From Rhodocyclaceae bacterium (GTDB lineage: Bacteria > Pseudomonadota > Gammaproteobacteria > Burkholderiales > Rhodocyclaceae): a DNA stretch of 54,511 bases. The translations under genes and the position numbers were made by a program. The notes under the pieces were generated by a model. The model saw nothing but the letters and a program-made list of their open reading frames with translations. It searched no databases and had not been told where the DNA came from. This document shows, one piece after another, positions 8,619 through 20,104 of this stretch. Every line of letters starts with the position of its first letter. Positions within the stretch are counted from its first letter, which is position 1. The DNA lies in NCBI GenBank assembly GCA_026646875.1, contig JAPKHL010000008.1, positions 1 through 54,511 of the forward strand. The letters run 5' to 3'.

Positions 8619-10040
8619 TTATAGCACTTCGGCCGCGCGGTCCGCGAGGCGGGAACGCTCGCCGCGCTGCAGGGTGATGTGGCCGGAGTGCTCCCAGCCC
8701 TTGAAGCGGTCGACCACGTAGGTGAGGCCCGAACTGCCCTCGGTCAGGTAGGGCGTGTCGATCTGCGCGATGTTGCCCAGGCAGACCACCTTGGTGCCGG
8801 GGCCGGCGCGCGTGATCAGCGTCTTCATCTGCTTCGGCGTCAGGTTCTGCGCCTCGTCGATGATCAGGAACTTGTTGAGGAAGGTGCGCCCGCGCATGAA
8901 ATTGAGCGACTTGATCTTGATCCGGCTGCGGATCAGGTCGCGCGTGGCGGCGCGGCCCCAGTCGCCGGCCTCCTCGTCGGTCTTGTTGAGCACGTCGAGG
9001 TTGTCCTCCAGCGCGCCCATCCACGGCCCCATCTTTTCCTCCTCGGTACCGGGCAGGAAGCCGATGTCCTCGCCGACCGGGACGGTGACGCGGGTCATGA
9101 TGATCTCGGAGTAGAGCTTGCTCTCGAGCACCTGCGTCAGGCCGGCGGCCAGCGTCAGCAGGGTCTTGCCGGTGCCCGCCTGGCCGAGCAGGGTGACGAA
9201 GTCCACTTCCGGATTCATCAGCAGGTTGAGCGCGAAATTCTGCTCGCGGTTGCGCGCGGTGATGCCCCAGACGTTGTTCTTCGGATGCGTGTAGTCGGTC
9301 AGCGTCTGCAGCAGCGCGGTCTTGCCGGCCACCTCGCGGACGATCGCGTAGAGCGGCTGCTCGCCTTCCTGGTAGAGGAATTCGTTGACCAGCAGGTGCG
9401 CGCAGAGCGGGCCCTTCAGGCGGTACAGCGTGTGGCTGTCCTTCTTCCACGATTCCATGCCCTGGCCGTGCTTGTCCCAGAAGTCGGGCGGCAACTCGCG
9501 CATGCCGGTGTACAGCAGGTCGGTGTCCTCGAGCACCTTGTCGTTGAAGTAGTCCTGCGCCTCCAGCCCGAGCGCGCGGGCCTTGATGCGCATGTTGATG
9601 TCCTTGGAAACGAGGATCACCGGACGCTTCGGGTGGCGGCGCTGCAGGTGGATCACCACCGCGAGGATCTGGTTGTCCGCCTTGGCGGTCGGCAGCGCTG
9701 CCGGCAGGTCGCCGGAAATCGCCTCGGTCTGCAGGAAGAGGTGGCCGCTGGCCAGCTTGCGCGACGGGCCGTGCAGGGGAATGCCGTCGTCGATGCCGTC
9801 GGCCGCGCTGGACACGATCTCGTCCAGCGTGCGGGTCGCCTGGCGGGCGTTGCGGGCGATTTCGGACATCCCCTTCTTGTTGTTGTCGAGTTCCTCCAGC
9901 GTCATGATCGGCAGGAAGACGTCGTGTTCCTCGAAGCGGTAGAGGCTGGTCGGATCGTGCATCAGCACGTTGGTGTCGAGGACGAAGAGTTTGGTGGCTT
10001 TTGCTTCGGTCTTGCTGCTGGCTGCGGTTTTGCGGGCCAT
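8619..10040 (-). CDS. PIN-PhoH fusion protein (PhoH2/YlaK type)
   Basis: A 473-residue protein with an N-terminal PIN-like nuclease domain starting at LFVLDTNVLMHDP (Asp22 being the first metal ligand) and continuing through MTLEELDNNKKG and KADNQILAV to about residue 150. A C-terminal PhoH ATPase domain follows, with Walker A GQAGTGKTLLTLA and Walker B FLIIDEAQNLTPKQMK. PhoH2-type proteins of this build are known as RNA helicase/ribonucleases. The start at MARKTAASSK was chosen over a non-conserved upstream extension. No antitoxin-like small gene precedes it; bcp lies 44 bases upstream on the same strand. Confidence 0.9.
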   Translation of the reverse strand: MARKTAASSKTEAKATKLFVLDTNVLMHDPTSLYRFEEHDVFLPIMTLEELDNNKKGMSEIARNARQATRTLDEIVSSAADGIDDGIPLHGPSRKLASGHLFLQTEAISGDLPAALPTAKADNQILAVVIHLQRRHPKRPVILVSKDINMRIKARALGLEAQDYFNDKVLEDTDLLYTGMRELPPDFWDKHGQGMESWKKDSHTLYRLKGPLCAHLLVNEFLYQEGEQPLYAIVREVAGKTALLQTLTDYTHPKNNVWGITARNREQNFALNLLMNPEVDFVTLLGQAGTGKTLLTLAAGLTQVLESKLYSEIIMTRVTVPVGEDIGFLPGTEEEKMGPWMGALEDNLDVLNKTDEEAGDWGRAATRDLIRSRIKIKSLNFMRGRTFLNKFLIIDEAQNLTPKQMKTLITRAGPGTKVVCLGNIAQIDTPYLTEGSSGLTYVVDRFKGWEHSGHITLQRGERSRLADRAAEVL

Positions 10041-10084
10041 GAGCGTGGTTTCCCCGTGAAGTGAAGAGTGGTTGATCGGCTGGA

Positions 10085-10552
10085 TCAGAGCGTCCGGACG
10101 TAGTCGAGCACCTCCTGCGCGTGCCCGGGCACCTTGACCCCGCGCCACTCGCGCCGCAGCACGCCGGCGCGGTCGATCACGAAGGTGCTGCGTTCGATGC
10201 CCCGCACCTGTTTGCCATACAGAGTTTTCATCCTGATGACGGAAAACAGCGCGCAGAGCGTTTCGTCCGGATCGGAAACGAGCGGGAAGGGCAGTTCCTG
10301 GCGTGCGCGGAAGTTCTCGTGCGAGCGCAGGCTGTCGCGCGAGATGCCGGCCACCACGGCGCCGTGGGCGGCGAACTGCGCATGCAGGTCGCGGAACTGC
10401 TGCGCCTCGGTGGTGCAGCCCGGCGTGCTGTCCTTCGGATAGAAGTAGAGGACGACCGGATGGTCGCGCCAGGCGGAAAGGGTGAAGTGCTCGCCGCCGG
10501 TGGCCGGCAGGCTGAAGTCGGGAACGGGCTGGTCGATCGCGGCAACGGACAT
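10085..10552 (-). CDS. bcp: Peroxiredoxin Bcp (thioredoxin-dependent thiol peroxidase)
   Basis: A 155-residue AhpC/TSA-family peroxiredoxin reducing hydroperoxides in the cytoplasm. The peroxidatic cysteine is Cys46 in YPKDSTPGCTTEAQQF. The resolving cysteine that E. coli Bcp has five residues later is absent here (Gln), so this is likely a member that resolves differently or works as a 1-Cys enzyme; another cysteine occurs in DETLCALF. The pattern ERSTFVIDRAGVLR is typical of the family. It lies upstream of the PIN-PhoH gene on the same strand and diverges from the helicase gene. Confidence 0.92.
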   Translation of the reverse strand: MSVAAIDQPVPDFSLPATGGEHFTLSAWRDHPVVLYFYPKDSTPGCTTEAQQFRDLHAQFAAHGAVVAGISRDSLRSHENFRARQELPFPLVSDPDETLCALFSVIRMKTLYGKQVRGIERSTFVIDRAGVLRREWRGVKVPGHAQEVLDYVRTL

Positions 10553-10618
10553 GGGCGGGTTTCCTGCAGGGAGACGTTCCGATTGTTGAATCAAAGCGCG
10601 CCGATGGTCAAGCGCGCC

Positions 10619-10646
10619 GCCCCCCGGCGCGGCTGCGCCGGGGGGC
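10619..10646. repeat. Perfect 12-bp GC-only inverted repeat between bcp and the DinG-type helicase
   Basis: Arms 10619-10630 and 10635-10646 are perfectly complementary, made only of G and C, with loop GGCT. There is no T run on either side, so it is not a classical terminator. It occupies the -35 region of the putative helicase promoter and lies about 70 bases upstream of bcp. Confidence 0.7.
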
Positions 10647-10653
10647 CGCCTTC

Positions 10654-10662
10654 TGGTAGCAT
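10654..10662 (+). promoter_or_regulatory. Possible extended -10 promoter of the DinG-type helicase
   Basis: TGG followed by TAGCAT (10657-10662) forms an extended -10 element 25 bases before the helicase ATG. The -35 position falls in the right arm of the GC hairpin and does not match the consensus. Confidence 0.4.
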
Positions 10663-10687
10663 TCGCCCTCGTTCCGAAGATTCGCGC

Positions 10688-12625
10688 ATGTCTCTTTCCC
10701 TTTCCGACGTCTTTGCCCCCGACGGTCCGCTGGCTGCCGGCATTCCCGGCTATCGCGTGCGCGCCCAGCAGGTCGAGATGGCAACGCGCATCGCCGAGGC
10801 GATGGCGGCCAACCGTGTGCTGGTCGCCGAGGCCGGCACCGGCACCGGCAAGACCTACGCCTATCTCGTGCCGGCGCTGCTGGCCGGCGGCAAGGTGATC
10901 GTCTCGACCGGCACCAAGACGCTGCAGGACCAGCTCTTCGCGCGCGACATCCCGACCGTGCGCGCGGTGCTCAAGTCGCCGCTCAAGGCGGCGCTGCTCA
11001 AGGGGCGCGCCAACTACCTGTGCCACTACCATCTGGCGCGCGCGCTGGCCGACGGGCGCTTCCTCTCGCGCGAGGATGCCGCACACGCGCTGCGCATCTC
11101 GCGCTTCGCCAAGGAGACGCAGACCGGCGACAAGGCCGAGTGCGGCGACGTCCCCGAGAATTCCCCGGTGTGGGGCCTGGTCACGTCGACGCGCGAGAAC
11201 TGCCTCGGCCAGGAGTGCCCGCACCACAAGGAATGTTTTGTCCTCGCCGCGCGCCGCGACGCGCTGGCCGCCGACCTGGTGGTGGTCAACCACCACCTCT
11301 TCTTCGCCGACGTGATGCTGCGCGACGAGGGCACGGCCGAGCTGCTGCCGGCCTGCAACACGGTGATCTTCGACGAGGCGCACCAGCTGCCGGAAACCGC
11401 CAGCCTGTTCTTCGGAGAGACCGTCTCGACCGCACAGATCGTCGACCTCGCGCGCGACACGCGCCTCGAGGGACTGGCCTCGGCGAAGGACTTCCTCGAC
11501 CTGCCCAAGGCCTGCGCGGCGCTGGAAAAGGCGGCGCGCGACCTGCGTCTGACGCTGCCGGTCGAGGCGGCCCGCTTCGCACTGTCGCAGCTGACCGCGC
11601 GCATGGGCTTCGAAAACGGCCTGGTCGGCCTGGTGCGCGAGCTGGAAACCTTCGCCGCCGTGCTCGAGACGCAGGCGCAGCGCTCGGAGGGACTGGAAAA
11701 CTGCTGGCGGCGGAGCGGCGAGCTGCTGACCGCGCTGCGCCGCTGGCAGGCTGGCGGCGAGGCCGACCAGGTGCGCTGGGGCGAGACCTTCACCCAGTCG
11801 CTGCAGCTCAATGCCACACCGCTGGTGATCGCCGGCATCATGCAGAAGCAGATGAGCGGCCACCCGCGCGCCTGGATCTTCACCTCCGCAACCCTCGCGG
11901 TGCAGCAGGATTTCAGCCACTACTGCGCCGAGATGGGGCTGACCGACGCCGAGGCTGCCTGCTGGGAAAGTCCCTTCGACTACGCCCGACAGGCGGTGCT
12001 CTATGCCCCGCGCGGACTGCCCGATCCGAATAGTCACGCCTACACCGAGGCCGTGGTGAAGGCCGCCTTCCCGGTGCTCCGGGCGAGCGGCGGACGCGCC
12101 TTCTTCCTGTGCACCTCGCTGCGCGCCATGCGCCGCACGCGCGAGCTGCTGGCCGAGGCGCTCGAGCGGGCCGGGCTCGACTTCCCGCTGCTGATGCAGG
12201 GCGAGGGCGGCAAGAACGAACTGCTCGAACGCTTCCGCCGTCTCGGCAACGCCATCCTGGTCGGCAGCCAGAGCTTCTGGGAGGGCGTCGATGTGCGCGG
12301 CGAGGCCCTCTCGCTGGTGGTCATCGACAAGCTTCCCTTCGCGCCGCCCGACGATCCGGTGCTGGCGGCGCGCATCGAACGGATGAAGGAGGCCGGCCGC
12401 AATGCCTTCATGGAATACCAGCTGCCGCGCGCGGTGATCAACGTCAAGCAGGGCGCCGGCCGCCTGATCCGCGACGAGACCGACCGCGGCGTACTGATGA
12501 TCTGCGACCCCCGCCTGATCGACAAACCCTATGGCCGGCGCGTCTGGCGCAGCCTGCCGCCGATGAAGCGCACGCGCGAGCTCGACGAGGTGCTCGCCTT
12601 CTTCGGCGCCGACCGGCTGGAGTAG
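10688..12625 (+). CDS. ATP-dependent DNA helicase of the DinG/YoaA family
   Basis: A 645-residue XPD-like superfamily 2 helicase with an iron-sulphur cluster. Walker A is EAGTGTGKTYAYL; the DEAH box reads IFDEAHQLPE. Four cysteines, Cys112, Cys172, Cys177 and Cys183, have the 4- and 5-residue spacing of the DinG cluster (ENCLGQECPHHKECF). C-terminal motifs include GSQSFWEGVDVRGE and QGAGRLIRDETDRG (motif VI). These enzymes act on D-loops, R-loops and forks in DNA repair. Length is closer to YoaA than to E. coli DinG (about 716). The next gene starts nine bases after the stop. Confidence 0.92.
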   Translation: MSLSLSDVFAPDGPLAAGIPGYRVRAQQVEMATRIAEAMAANRVLVAEAGTGTGKTYAYLVPALLAGGKVIVSTGTKTLQDQLFARDIPTVRAVLKSPLKAALLKGRANYLCHYHLARALADGRFLSREDAAHALRISRFAKETQTGDKAECGDVPENSPVWGLVTSTRENCLGQECPHHKECFVLAARRDALAADLVVVNHHLFFADVMLRDEGTAELLPACNTVIFDEAHQLPETASLFFGETVSTAQIVDLARDTRLEGLASAKDFLDLPKACAALEKAARDLRLTLPVEAARFALSQLTARMGFENGLVGLVRELETFAAVLETQAQRSEGLENCWRRSGELLTALRRWQAGGEADQVRWGETFTQSLQLNATPLVIAGIMQKQMSGHPRAWIFTSATLAVQQDFSHYCAEMGLTDAEAACWESPFDYARQAVLYAPRGLPDPNSHAYTEAVVKAAFPVLRASGGRAFFLCTSLRAMRRTRELLAEALERAGLDFPLLMQGEGGKNELLERFRRLGNAILVGSQSFWEGVDVRGEALSLVVIDKLPFAPPDDPVLAARIERMKEAGRNAFMEYQLPRAVINVKQGAGRLIRDETDRGVLMICDPRLIDKPYGRRVWRSLPPMKRTRELDEVLAFFGADRLE

Positions 12626-12634
12626 CATACGCCC

Positions 12635-13963
12635 ATGCAAGCACATTCCCTCCTGCCGCCCGGCGTCAGCCTGCCGGCCGATTGCCGCGAAGCGGCCGCG
12701 GTACTCAACCGCGGTTGCGCCTGCGTATCCGTCGACCACGAAGCGCTCCGCCATGCCCTCGAGGCCGGCACGGACGTCCTCTCGCATGCCGACCTGCTGG
12801 CCTCGCGTCCGCACCTCTTCTCCGACACCATGGTTTTCGTCGGCGAGGCGCATCTTGCGCGCATGGCCGAACTGATCGACGCCATCGAAGGGATCGTCGC
12901 CCTGCCGGCCTGGCGCGAACGGGTGCTGGCCTGGGCCCCGGAAAGCGCCCGCCACACGCCGCGCGCCGCCAGCGTCTTCTTCGGCTACGACTTCCACCTC
13001 GGCGACGACGGGCCGCAGCTGATCGAGATCAACACCAATGCCGGCGGCGGCCTGCTCGGCGCCCGCCTGCTGCGCGCCCAGCGCGCCTGCTGCGGCAGCC
13101 TGGCCGGGCGCATCGCCGCGCCCGAGGAGATCGAGGCCGCCTTCGTCGACATGTTCCGCGAGGAATGGCGCCTGGCGCGTGGCGCGGAAACTCCGCTGCG
13201 GCGCATCGCCATCGTCGACGAGGCGCCGCAGGCGCAGTACATGGCCCCCGAGTTCGCGCTTTTCCGCCGGCTCTTCCTCGCCGCCGGCATCGACGCCGTG
13301 ATCGCCGACCCGCGCGAGCTGAGCCTTGCCGACGGTCGCCTGCATTGCCAGGGCGCGCCGGTCGACCTGGTCTACAACCGGCTCACCGACTTCGCCCTCG
13401 ACGCGCCGGAGAACGCCGCCCTGCGCGCCGCCTGGCTGGCCGATGCGGCGGTGATCACTCCGCATCCGCAGGCACACGCGCTCTATGCCGACAAGCGCAA
13501 CCTGGTGCTCCTCACCGACCCCGACTGGCTGAACGCCATCGGCGTCGATGCGTCGACGCGCGCCCTGCTGCTCGGCAGCATTCCCCGCACGCTGGAGGTG
13601 CGGCCCGAGACCGCTGAGGAATTCTGGCGCAGCCGCCGCCAGTGGTTCTTCAAGCCGGCCGCCGGCTTCGGCAGCCGCGCCGCCTATCGCGGCGAGAAGC
13701 TGACCAAGCGCGTCTTCGAGGAGATCGCGCGCGGCGGCTACATCGCGCAGGCGCTGGTGCCCCCGTCCGAGCGGCGCCTCCTGGTCGACGGCGTCGAGCA
13801 GGATCTCAAGCTCGACCTGCGCAACTACGTCTATCGCGGTGCGGTCCAGCTGGTGCTGGCGCGTCTCTATCAGGGGCAGACGACCAATTTCCGTACCCCC
13901 GGTGGCGGTTTCGCCGCCGTTTTCTCGGTTCCCTGCCAGGGAGAAAAGAAGGTTTGCGCATGA
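12635..13963 (+). CDS. Uncharacterised protein with ATP-grasp-like motifs in permuted order
   Basis: A 442-residue protein I cannot name. Residues 128-140 read QLIEINTNAGGGL, which resembles the metal-binding E-I-N-x-N motif of ATP-grasp ligases. The segment FFKPAAGFGSRAAYRG near residue 340 resembles the nucleotide-binding lysine and glycine-rich loop. The order is the reverse of ordinary ATP-grasp enzymes and recalls the circularly permuted type seen in glutathionylspermidine synthase relatives. It ends FRTPGGGFAAVF, as if a ligand pocket closes there. No signal peptide or membrane segment is visible. It overlaps mobB by four bases (ATGA), so it is translated with the cofactor genes, but that may only reflect operon packing. 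Confidence 0.7.
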   Translation: MQAHSLLPPGVSLPADCREAAAVLNRGCACVSVDHEALRHALEAGTDVLSHADLLASRPHLFSDTMVFVGEAHLARMAELIDAIEGIVALPAWRERVLAWAPESARHTPRAASVFFGYDFHLGDDGPQLIEINTNAGGGLLGARLLRAQRACCGSLAGRIAAPEEIEAAFVDMFREEWRLARGAETPLRRIAIVDEAPQAQYMAPEFALFRRLFLAAGIDAVIADPRELSLADGRLHCQGAPVDLVYNRLTDFALDAPENAALRAAWLADAAVITPHPQAHALYADKRNLVLLTDPDWLNAIGVDASTRALLLGSIPRTLEVRPETAEEFWRSRRQWFFKPAAGFGSRAAYRGEKLTKRVFEEIARGGYIAQALVPPSERRLLVDGVEQDLKLDLRNYVYRGAVQLVLARLYQGQTTNFRTPGGGFAAVFSVPCQGEKKVCA

Positions 13964-14469
13964 AGGCATTCGGTATCGCCGGCTTCTCCGGATCGGGCAA
14001 GACCACCCTCATCGAGCAGTTGCTGCCGCTTCTCGTGGCGCGCGGCCTGACCGTCTCGGTGATCAAGCACACCCACCACGAATTCGACATCGACCGGCCG
14101 GGCAAGGATTCCTACCGGCACCGGGTGGCCGGCGCGCACGAGGTGATGCTGGCCGGCAACGCACGCTGGGTGCTGATGCACGAGCTGCGCGACGCGGAGG
14201 AGCCGACCCTGAGCGAGCAGCTGCGGCATTTTTCCCCCTGCGACCTGGTGCTGGTCGAGGGCTTCAAGCGCGATCCCCTGCCGAAGCTGGAGGTGCATCG
14301 GCCGTCCACCGGCCGGCCGCCGCTGTGGCCGGAGAATCCGCACGTGGTCGCCGTCGCCTGCGACGAGCCGGGCGCAGCGACCCTGCCGGCGCATCTGCCG
14401 GTGCTCGATCTCAACGATCCGGCGGCGATCGTCGCGTTCCTGCTCGACGCCCTGGACATGAAGGACTGA
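13960..14469 (+). CDS. mobB: MobB, molybdopterin-guanine dinucleotide biosynthesis adapter
   Basis: A 169-residue P-loop GTPase beginning MKAFGIAGFSGSGKTTL, followed by SVIKHTHHEFDIDRPGKDSYRH, HEVMLAG and LVLVEGFKRDPLPKLEVHR, all typical of MobB. It assists MobA in attaching GMP to molybdopterin. The start overlaps the previous stop as ATGA. It is followed ten bases later by moeA; mobA itself is not in the window. Confidence 0.95.
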   Translation: MKAFGIAGFSGSGKTTLIEQLLPLLVARGLTVSVIKHTHHEFDIDRPGKDSYRHRVAGAHEVMLAGNARWVLMHELRDAEEPTLSEQLRHFSPCDLVLVEGFKRDPLPKLEVHRPSTGRPPLWPENPHVVAVACDEPGAATLPAHLPVLDLNDPAAIVAFLLDALDMKD

Positions 14470-14479
14470 AAGGAAAGCC

Positions 14480-15694
14480 ATGCTGTCGTTCGAAGAGGCG
14501 CTCGCCCGCCTGCTTGCCGCCGCCGTGCCGGTGGCCGAAACCCTGGCCGTGCCCACCCTGGAGGCCGCCGGGCGCGTGCTGGCCGCCGACCAGCTGGCGC
14601 CGCTCGACGCGCCGCCGCTCGACAACTCGGCGATGGACGGCTACGCCGTGCGTGCCGCCGACGTCGCCGCCGCCGGCACCGTACTGCCGGTCGCGCAGCG
14701 GATTCCGGCGGGCAGCGTCGGCGTGCCGCTGCAGCCCGGCACCGCCGCGCGCATCTTCACCGGCGCCCCGATGCCGGCCGGTGCCGATGCGGTGGTCATG
14801 CAGGAACGTTGCGCGCATGCCGGCGAAGGCGTGCGCTTCGAGCACGTGCCGCGTGCCGGCGAGAATGTCCGCCGCGCCGGCAGCGACATCGCCACCGGCA
14901 GCCGCATCCTGGCCGCGGGCCAGCGTCTGCGCGCCCAGGACACCGCGCTCGCTGCCTCGGTCGGCATCGCCACGCTGCCGGTGCGCCGCCGCCTGCGTGT
15001 CGCCGTCTTCTTCACCGGCGATGAACTGCGCATGCCCGGCGAGGTCCTTGCGCCGGGCAGCATCTACAATTCCAACCGCTTCCTGCTGACCGGGTTGCTC
15101 GCCGGGCTCGGTTGCGAGGTGCGCGATCTCGGGCAGGTGCCCGATTCGCTGGAGGCCACCCGCGCCGCCCTGCGCGCCGCGGCGGCCGACGCCGACCTGA
15201 TCCTCACCTCCGGCGGCGTCTCGGTCGGCGAGGAGGACCACGTCAAACCGGCGGTCGAGGCCGAGGGGCGGCTCGACATGTGGAAGATCGCCATCAAGCC
15301 GGGCAAGCCCCTGGCCTTCGGCGAAATCGATCCGGCCGACCCGGCGCGGCGCCCGGTGGCCTTCGTCGGCCTGCCCGGCAACCCGGTCTCCGGCTTCGTC
15401 ACCTTCCTGACCCTCGTGCGTCCCTTCATCCTGCGCCTGCAGGGCGCGGCCCGCGAGATGCCGGCGGCCTACACCCTGCGCGCCGACTTCGACTGGACGC
15501 GCCCCGACGCCCGCCGCGAATTCCTGCGCGTGCGACTGAATGCCAGCGGCGGTCTCGATCTCTTCCCGAACCAGGCCTCCGGGGTGCTGACCTCGGCGGC
15601 CTGGGCCGACGGACTGCTCGACAATCCCCCGCAGCAAGCCATCGCGCGCGGCGATGCGGTGCGCTTCCTTCCCTTTTCCGAACTGCTGGGGTGA
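14480..15694 (+). CDS. moeA: MoeA, molybdopterin molybdenumtransferase
   Basis: A 404-residue enzyme that inserts molybdate into adenylylated molybdopterin. The family motifs appear in order: DNSAMDGYA, AARIFTGAPMPAGAD, GEVLAPGSIYNSN, LTSGGVSVGEEDHVK and FVGLPGNPVSGFV. Length is normal for MoeA. AAGGAAAGCC precedes the ATG. It sits between mobB and moaD in the cofactor operon, with five bases to moaD. Confidence 0.96.
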   Translation: MLSFEEALARLLAAAVPVAETLAVPTLEAAGRVLAADQLAPLDAPPLDNSAMDGYAVRAADVAAAGTVLPVAQRIPAGSVGVPLQPGTAARIFTGAPMPAGADAVVMQERCAHAGEGVRFEHVPRAGENVRRAGSDIATGSRILAAGQRLRAQDTALAASVGIATLPVRRRLRVAVFFTGDELRMPGEVLAPGSIYNSNRFLLTGLLAGLGCEVRDLGQVPDSLEATRAALRAAAADADLILTSGGVSVGEEDHVKPAVEAEGRLDMWKIAIKPGKPLAFGEIDPADPARRPVAFVGLPGNPVSGFVTFLTLVRPFILRLQGAAREMPAAYTLRADFDWTRPDARREFLRVRLNASGGLDLFPNQASGVLTSAAWADGLLDNPPQQAIARGDAVRFLPFSELLG

Positions 15695-15699
15695 CCGCC

Positions 15700-15951
15700 A
15701 TGCTGAAGATCCTCTATTTCGCCAGCCTGCGCGAGACCCTCGGCCTCGGTGCCGAGGACCTGCCGCTGCCGCCCGGCGTGCACGATGTCGGCGGCCTGCT
15801 CGCCGCGCTGGTGGCCCGGGGCGGTGACTGGCAGAAGCTGGCGACGGTGAAGAACCTGCGCTACGCGGTCAATCAGGAGATGGCGCGCCTCGACACCCCG
15901 CTGCGGGCGGGCGACGAGGTGGCCTTCTTCCCGCCAGTGACCGGGGGCTGA
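15700..15951 (+). CDS. moaD: MoaD, molybdopterin synthase small (sulphur carrier) subunit
   Basis: An 83-residue ubiquitin-like protein. It begins MLKILYFASLRETLG and ends FFPPVTGG, whose C-terminal Gly-Gly is the site of adenylation and thiocarboxylation. It donates sulphur to cyclic pyranopterin monophosphate in complex with MoaE, encoded immediately after. Confidence 0.95.
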   Translation: MLKILYFASLRETLGLGAEDLPLPPGVHDVGGLLAALVARGGDWQKLATVKNLRYAVNQEMARLDTPLRAGDEVAFFPPVTGG

Positions 15952-15952
15952 G

Positions 15953-17966
<2,014 letters not shown>

Positions 17967-18049
17967 TTATCTGGTTATGTTCATTTTCTATACAACGCTA
18001 TTTTAGGATAAATCCCGGTCGGGACGAAGGTTATGCCGCAACGCGCGGG

Positions 18050-20050
18050 TCAGCCTTCGGTGTCGCGGCGCTTGCCATCGAGCCCGGCGAGGGCCTCTGC
18101 CGCCGTCTCGTAGACGTGCGGCGCCACCTGGCGGTGCTCGAGCGCCGCGCCGAGTTTGGCGCGCATGAAGGTCGAGGTGGTGTAGCGGGTGACGCCGGCG
18201 TAGTAGCGGGTGACCACGTCGCGCACCATCTCGATGTAGGTGTCGAGCAGCTCGGGGGCGATCGAGAAGTTGTCGTAGTTGACGATTGCCAGCACCTTGC
18301 GGCCGAGCGGGCCGAGGATGCGGTCGATGTGTGCGCGGATCTCGCCGATCTGGCTTTCGCCACGGATGTTGAGCCCCTCGAAGTTGACGAAGAAGAGGTT
18401 CTGCCGGCGGTCGTAGGTCAGGCGTTTGTCGAGCGGAATTTCCACCATGCGCCGGCGCAGCCCGATCGAGCCGTCGATGAACAGCGCGGCATCCATGCGC
18501 TTGAGATGCGGGCTGATGCGCGGCTCGAAATCCATGTGCGCGAGGATATCGCGCTGCAGGTCGATGCCGGGCGCGATCTCGATCAGTTCCATGCCCGTCT
18601 CGGTGAGCTGGAAGACGCAGCGCTCGGTGATGTAGAGCACCGGCTGGTGCCGTTTCATGGCGTAGGTGCCACTGAAGGTGCGGTGTTCTACTTCGGCGAC
18701 GAACTTGCGCGACTGGCCCTCGCGCAGGATCCTCAGCTGTCCGTCGACCACCGCCGTTGCCAGGTCGCCGGCGGTGAAGGTGCCGACGAAGACTACCTTC
18801 TTGGCGTTCTGGCTGATGTTGATGAAGCCGCCGGCGCCGGCCAGGCGCGGACCGAACTTGCTGACGTTGAGGTTGCCCTCGCGGTCGGCCTGGGCCAGGC
18901 CGAGGAAGGCCAGGTCGAGCCCGCCGCCGTCGTAGAAATCGAACTGGCTCGGCTGGTCGATGATCGCTTCGGTATTCACCGCCGCGCCGAAATTGAGGCC
19001 GCCGGCGGGGATGCCGCCGATCACGCCGGGTTCGGCGGTCAGCGTCATCAGATCGAGCACGCGCTCCTCGGCGGCGACCGAGGCCACGCCCTCGGGCATG
19101 CCGATGCCGAGGTTCACCACGGCGCCGGCCATCAGCTCGCAGGCGGCGCGGCGGGCGATGATCTTGCGCTCGCTCATGGCCATCGGGGGGATGGCCGACA
19201 TCGGCACGCGAATCTCGCCGGAAAAACCGGGGTTGTAGGCTTCGAGGAAGGTCTGCATGTGGTACTCGGGTTTTTCGGCGACCACTACGCAGTCGACCAG
19301 CACGCCGGGAATCTTCACCTCGCGGGGATTGAGCGTGCCGCGGTCGGCAACGCGCTCGACCTGGACGATGACGATGCCGCAGGAATTGTGGGCCGCCATG
19401 GCGATGGCCTGCGCTTCCAGGGTCAGGGCCTCCTTTTCCATCGTCACGTTGCCGTCGAGATCGGCGGTGGTGCCGCGGATGATGCCGACATTGACCGGGA
19501 ACGTCTTGTAGAACAGGTAGTCCTCGTCGCCGATACGCATCAGTTCGACCAGATTCTCGGTGGTGCAGGCGTTGATCCGACCGCCGCCGTGGCGCGGGTC
19601 GACGAAGGTGCCGAGTCCGACGCGAGTGATCTGGCCGGGCTTGCCGGCGGCGATGTCGCGCAGCAGGTGGGAAATGACGCCCTGCGGCAGGTTGTAGGCC
19701 TCGATGCGGTTCTCCACGGCCAGCTTCTGCAGGCGTGGCGCCAGCCCCCAGTGGCCGCCGACGACGCGGCGCACCAGGCCGGCGTGGCCGAGATGGTTGA
19801 GCCCGCGCTCCTTGCCGTCGCCCTGACCGGCGGCGTAGAGCAGCGTCAGGTTGCGCGGCGCGGCTTCCTCGAGAAAGCGTTTCTCGAGGGCGACGGCGAT
19901 GTTCTCGGCAAAGCCGATACCGACGAAGCCGCCGGTGGCGACGGTGTCGCCGTCGCGGATCAGGCGCACGGCCTCGGCGGCGCTGACGATCTTGTCCTTC
20001 TTCGGCAACTCGCCGCCGGCGAGAAGCGGGTGGCTGGGCAGGTCAGGCAT
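18050..20050 (-). CDS. Acyl-CoA:carboxylate CoA-transferase (YdiF-like) with C-terminal extension
   Basis: A 666-residue family I CoA-transferase with both subunits fused. The first half contains [17 protein letters not shown] and the second [16 protein letters not shown], then [20 protein letters not shown], where Glu340 is the predicted catalytic glutamate that forms the CoA thioester. After about residue 530 a further 130 residues ([32 protein letters not shown]) extend past the usual end of the family. Substrates cannot be read from the sequence; acetate, acetoacetate or other short acyl groups are likely. A sigma-54 activator gene lies 54 bases upstream on the same strand and no sigma-54 site fits in that gap. 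Confidence 0.88.
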   Translation of the reverse strand: MPDLPSHPLLAGGELPKKDKIVSAAEAVRLIRDGDTVATGGFVGIGFAENIAVALEKRFLEEAAPRNLTLLYAAGQGDGKERGLNHLGHAGLVRRVVGGHWGLAPRLQKLAVENRIEAYNLPQGVISHLLRDIAAGKPGQITRVGLGTFVDPRHGGGRINACTTENLVELMRIGDEDYLFYKTFPVNVGIIRGTTADLDGNVTMEKEALTLEAQAIAMAAHNSCGIVIVQVERVADRGTLNPREVKIPGVLVDCVVVAEKPEYHMQTFLEAYNPGFSGEIRVPMSAIPPMAMSERKIIARRAACELMAGAVVNLGIGMPEGVASVAAEERVLDLMTLTAEPGVIGGIPAGGLNFGAAVNTEAIIDQPSQFDFYDGGGLDLAFLGLAQADREGNLNVSKFGPRLAGAGGFINISQNAKKVVFVGTFTAGDLATAVVDGQLRILREGQSRKFVAEVEHRTFSGTYAMKRHQPVLYITERCVFQLTETGMELIEIAPGIDLQRDILAHMDFEPRISPHLKRMDAALFIDGSIGLRRRMVEIPLDKRLTYDRRQNLFFVNFEGLNIRGESQIGEIRAHIDRILGPLGRKVLAIVNYDNFSIAPELLDTYIEMVRDVVTRYYAGVTRYTTSTFMRAKLGAALEHRQVAPHVYETAAEALAGLDGKRRDTEG

Positions 20051-20104
20051 GGGAACTCCCTGGCAGGATGAGGAGGATGGGCGGGTGGGGGAATGCGGGG
20101 CGGC

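Noticed and set aside
8619-10040. PIN domain protein as half of a toxin-antitoxin pair.
   Set aside because: The PIN domain is fused to a full PhoH ATPase and no small antitoxin-like gene is adjacent.
10085-13969. A 1294-residue open frame on the minus strand ending in Bcp.
   Set aside because: Most of it is antisense to the helicase and the ATP-grasp-like gene, with no protein-like motifs; only the last 155 residues are real.
20051-20104. A sigma-54 promoter in front of the CoA-transferase.
   Set aside because: No TGGCAC-N5-TTGC-like element is present on the minus strand in this 54-base gap.
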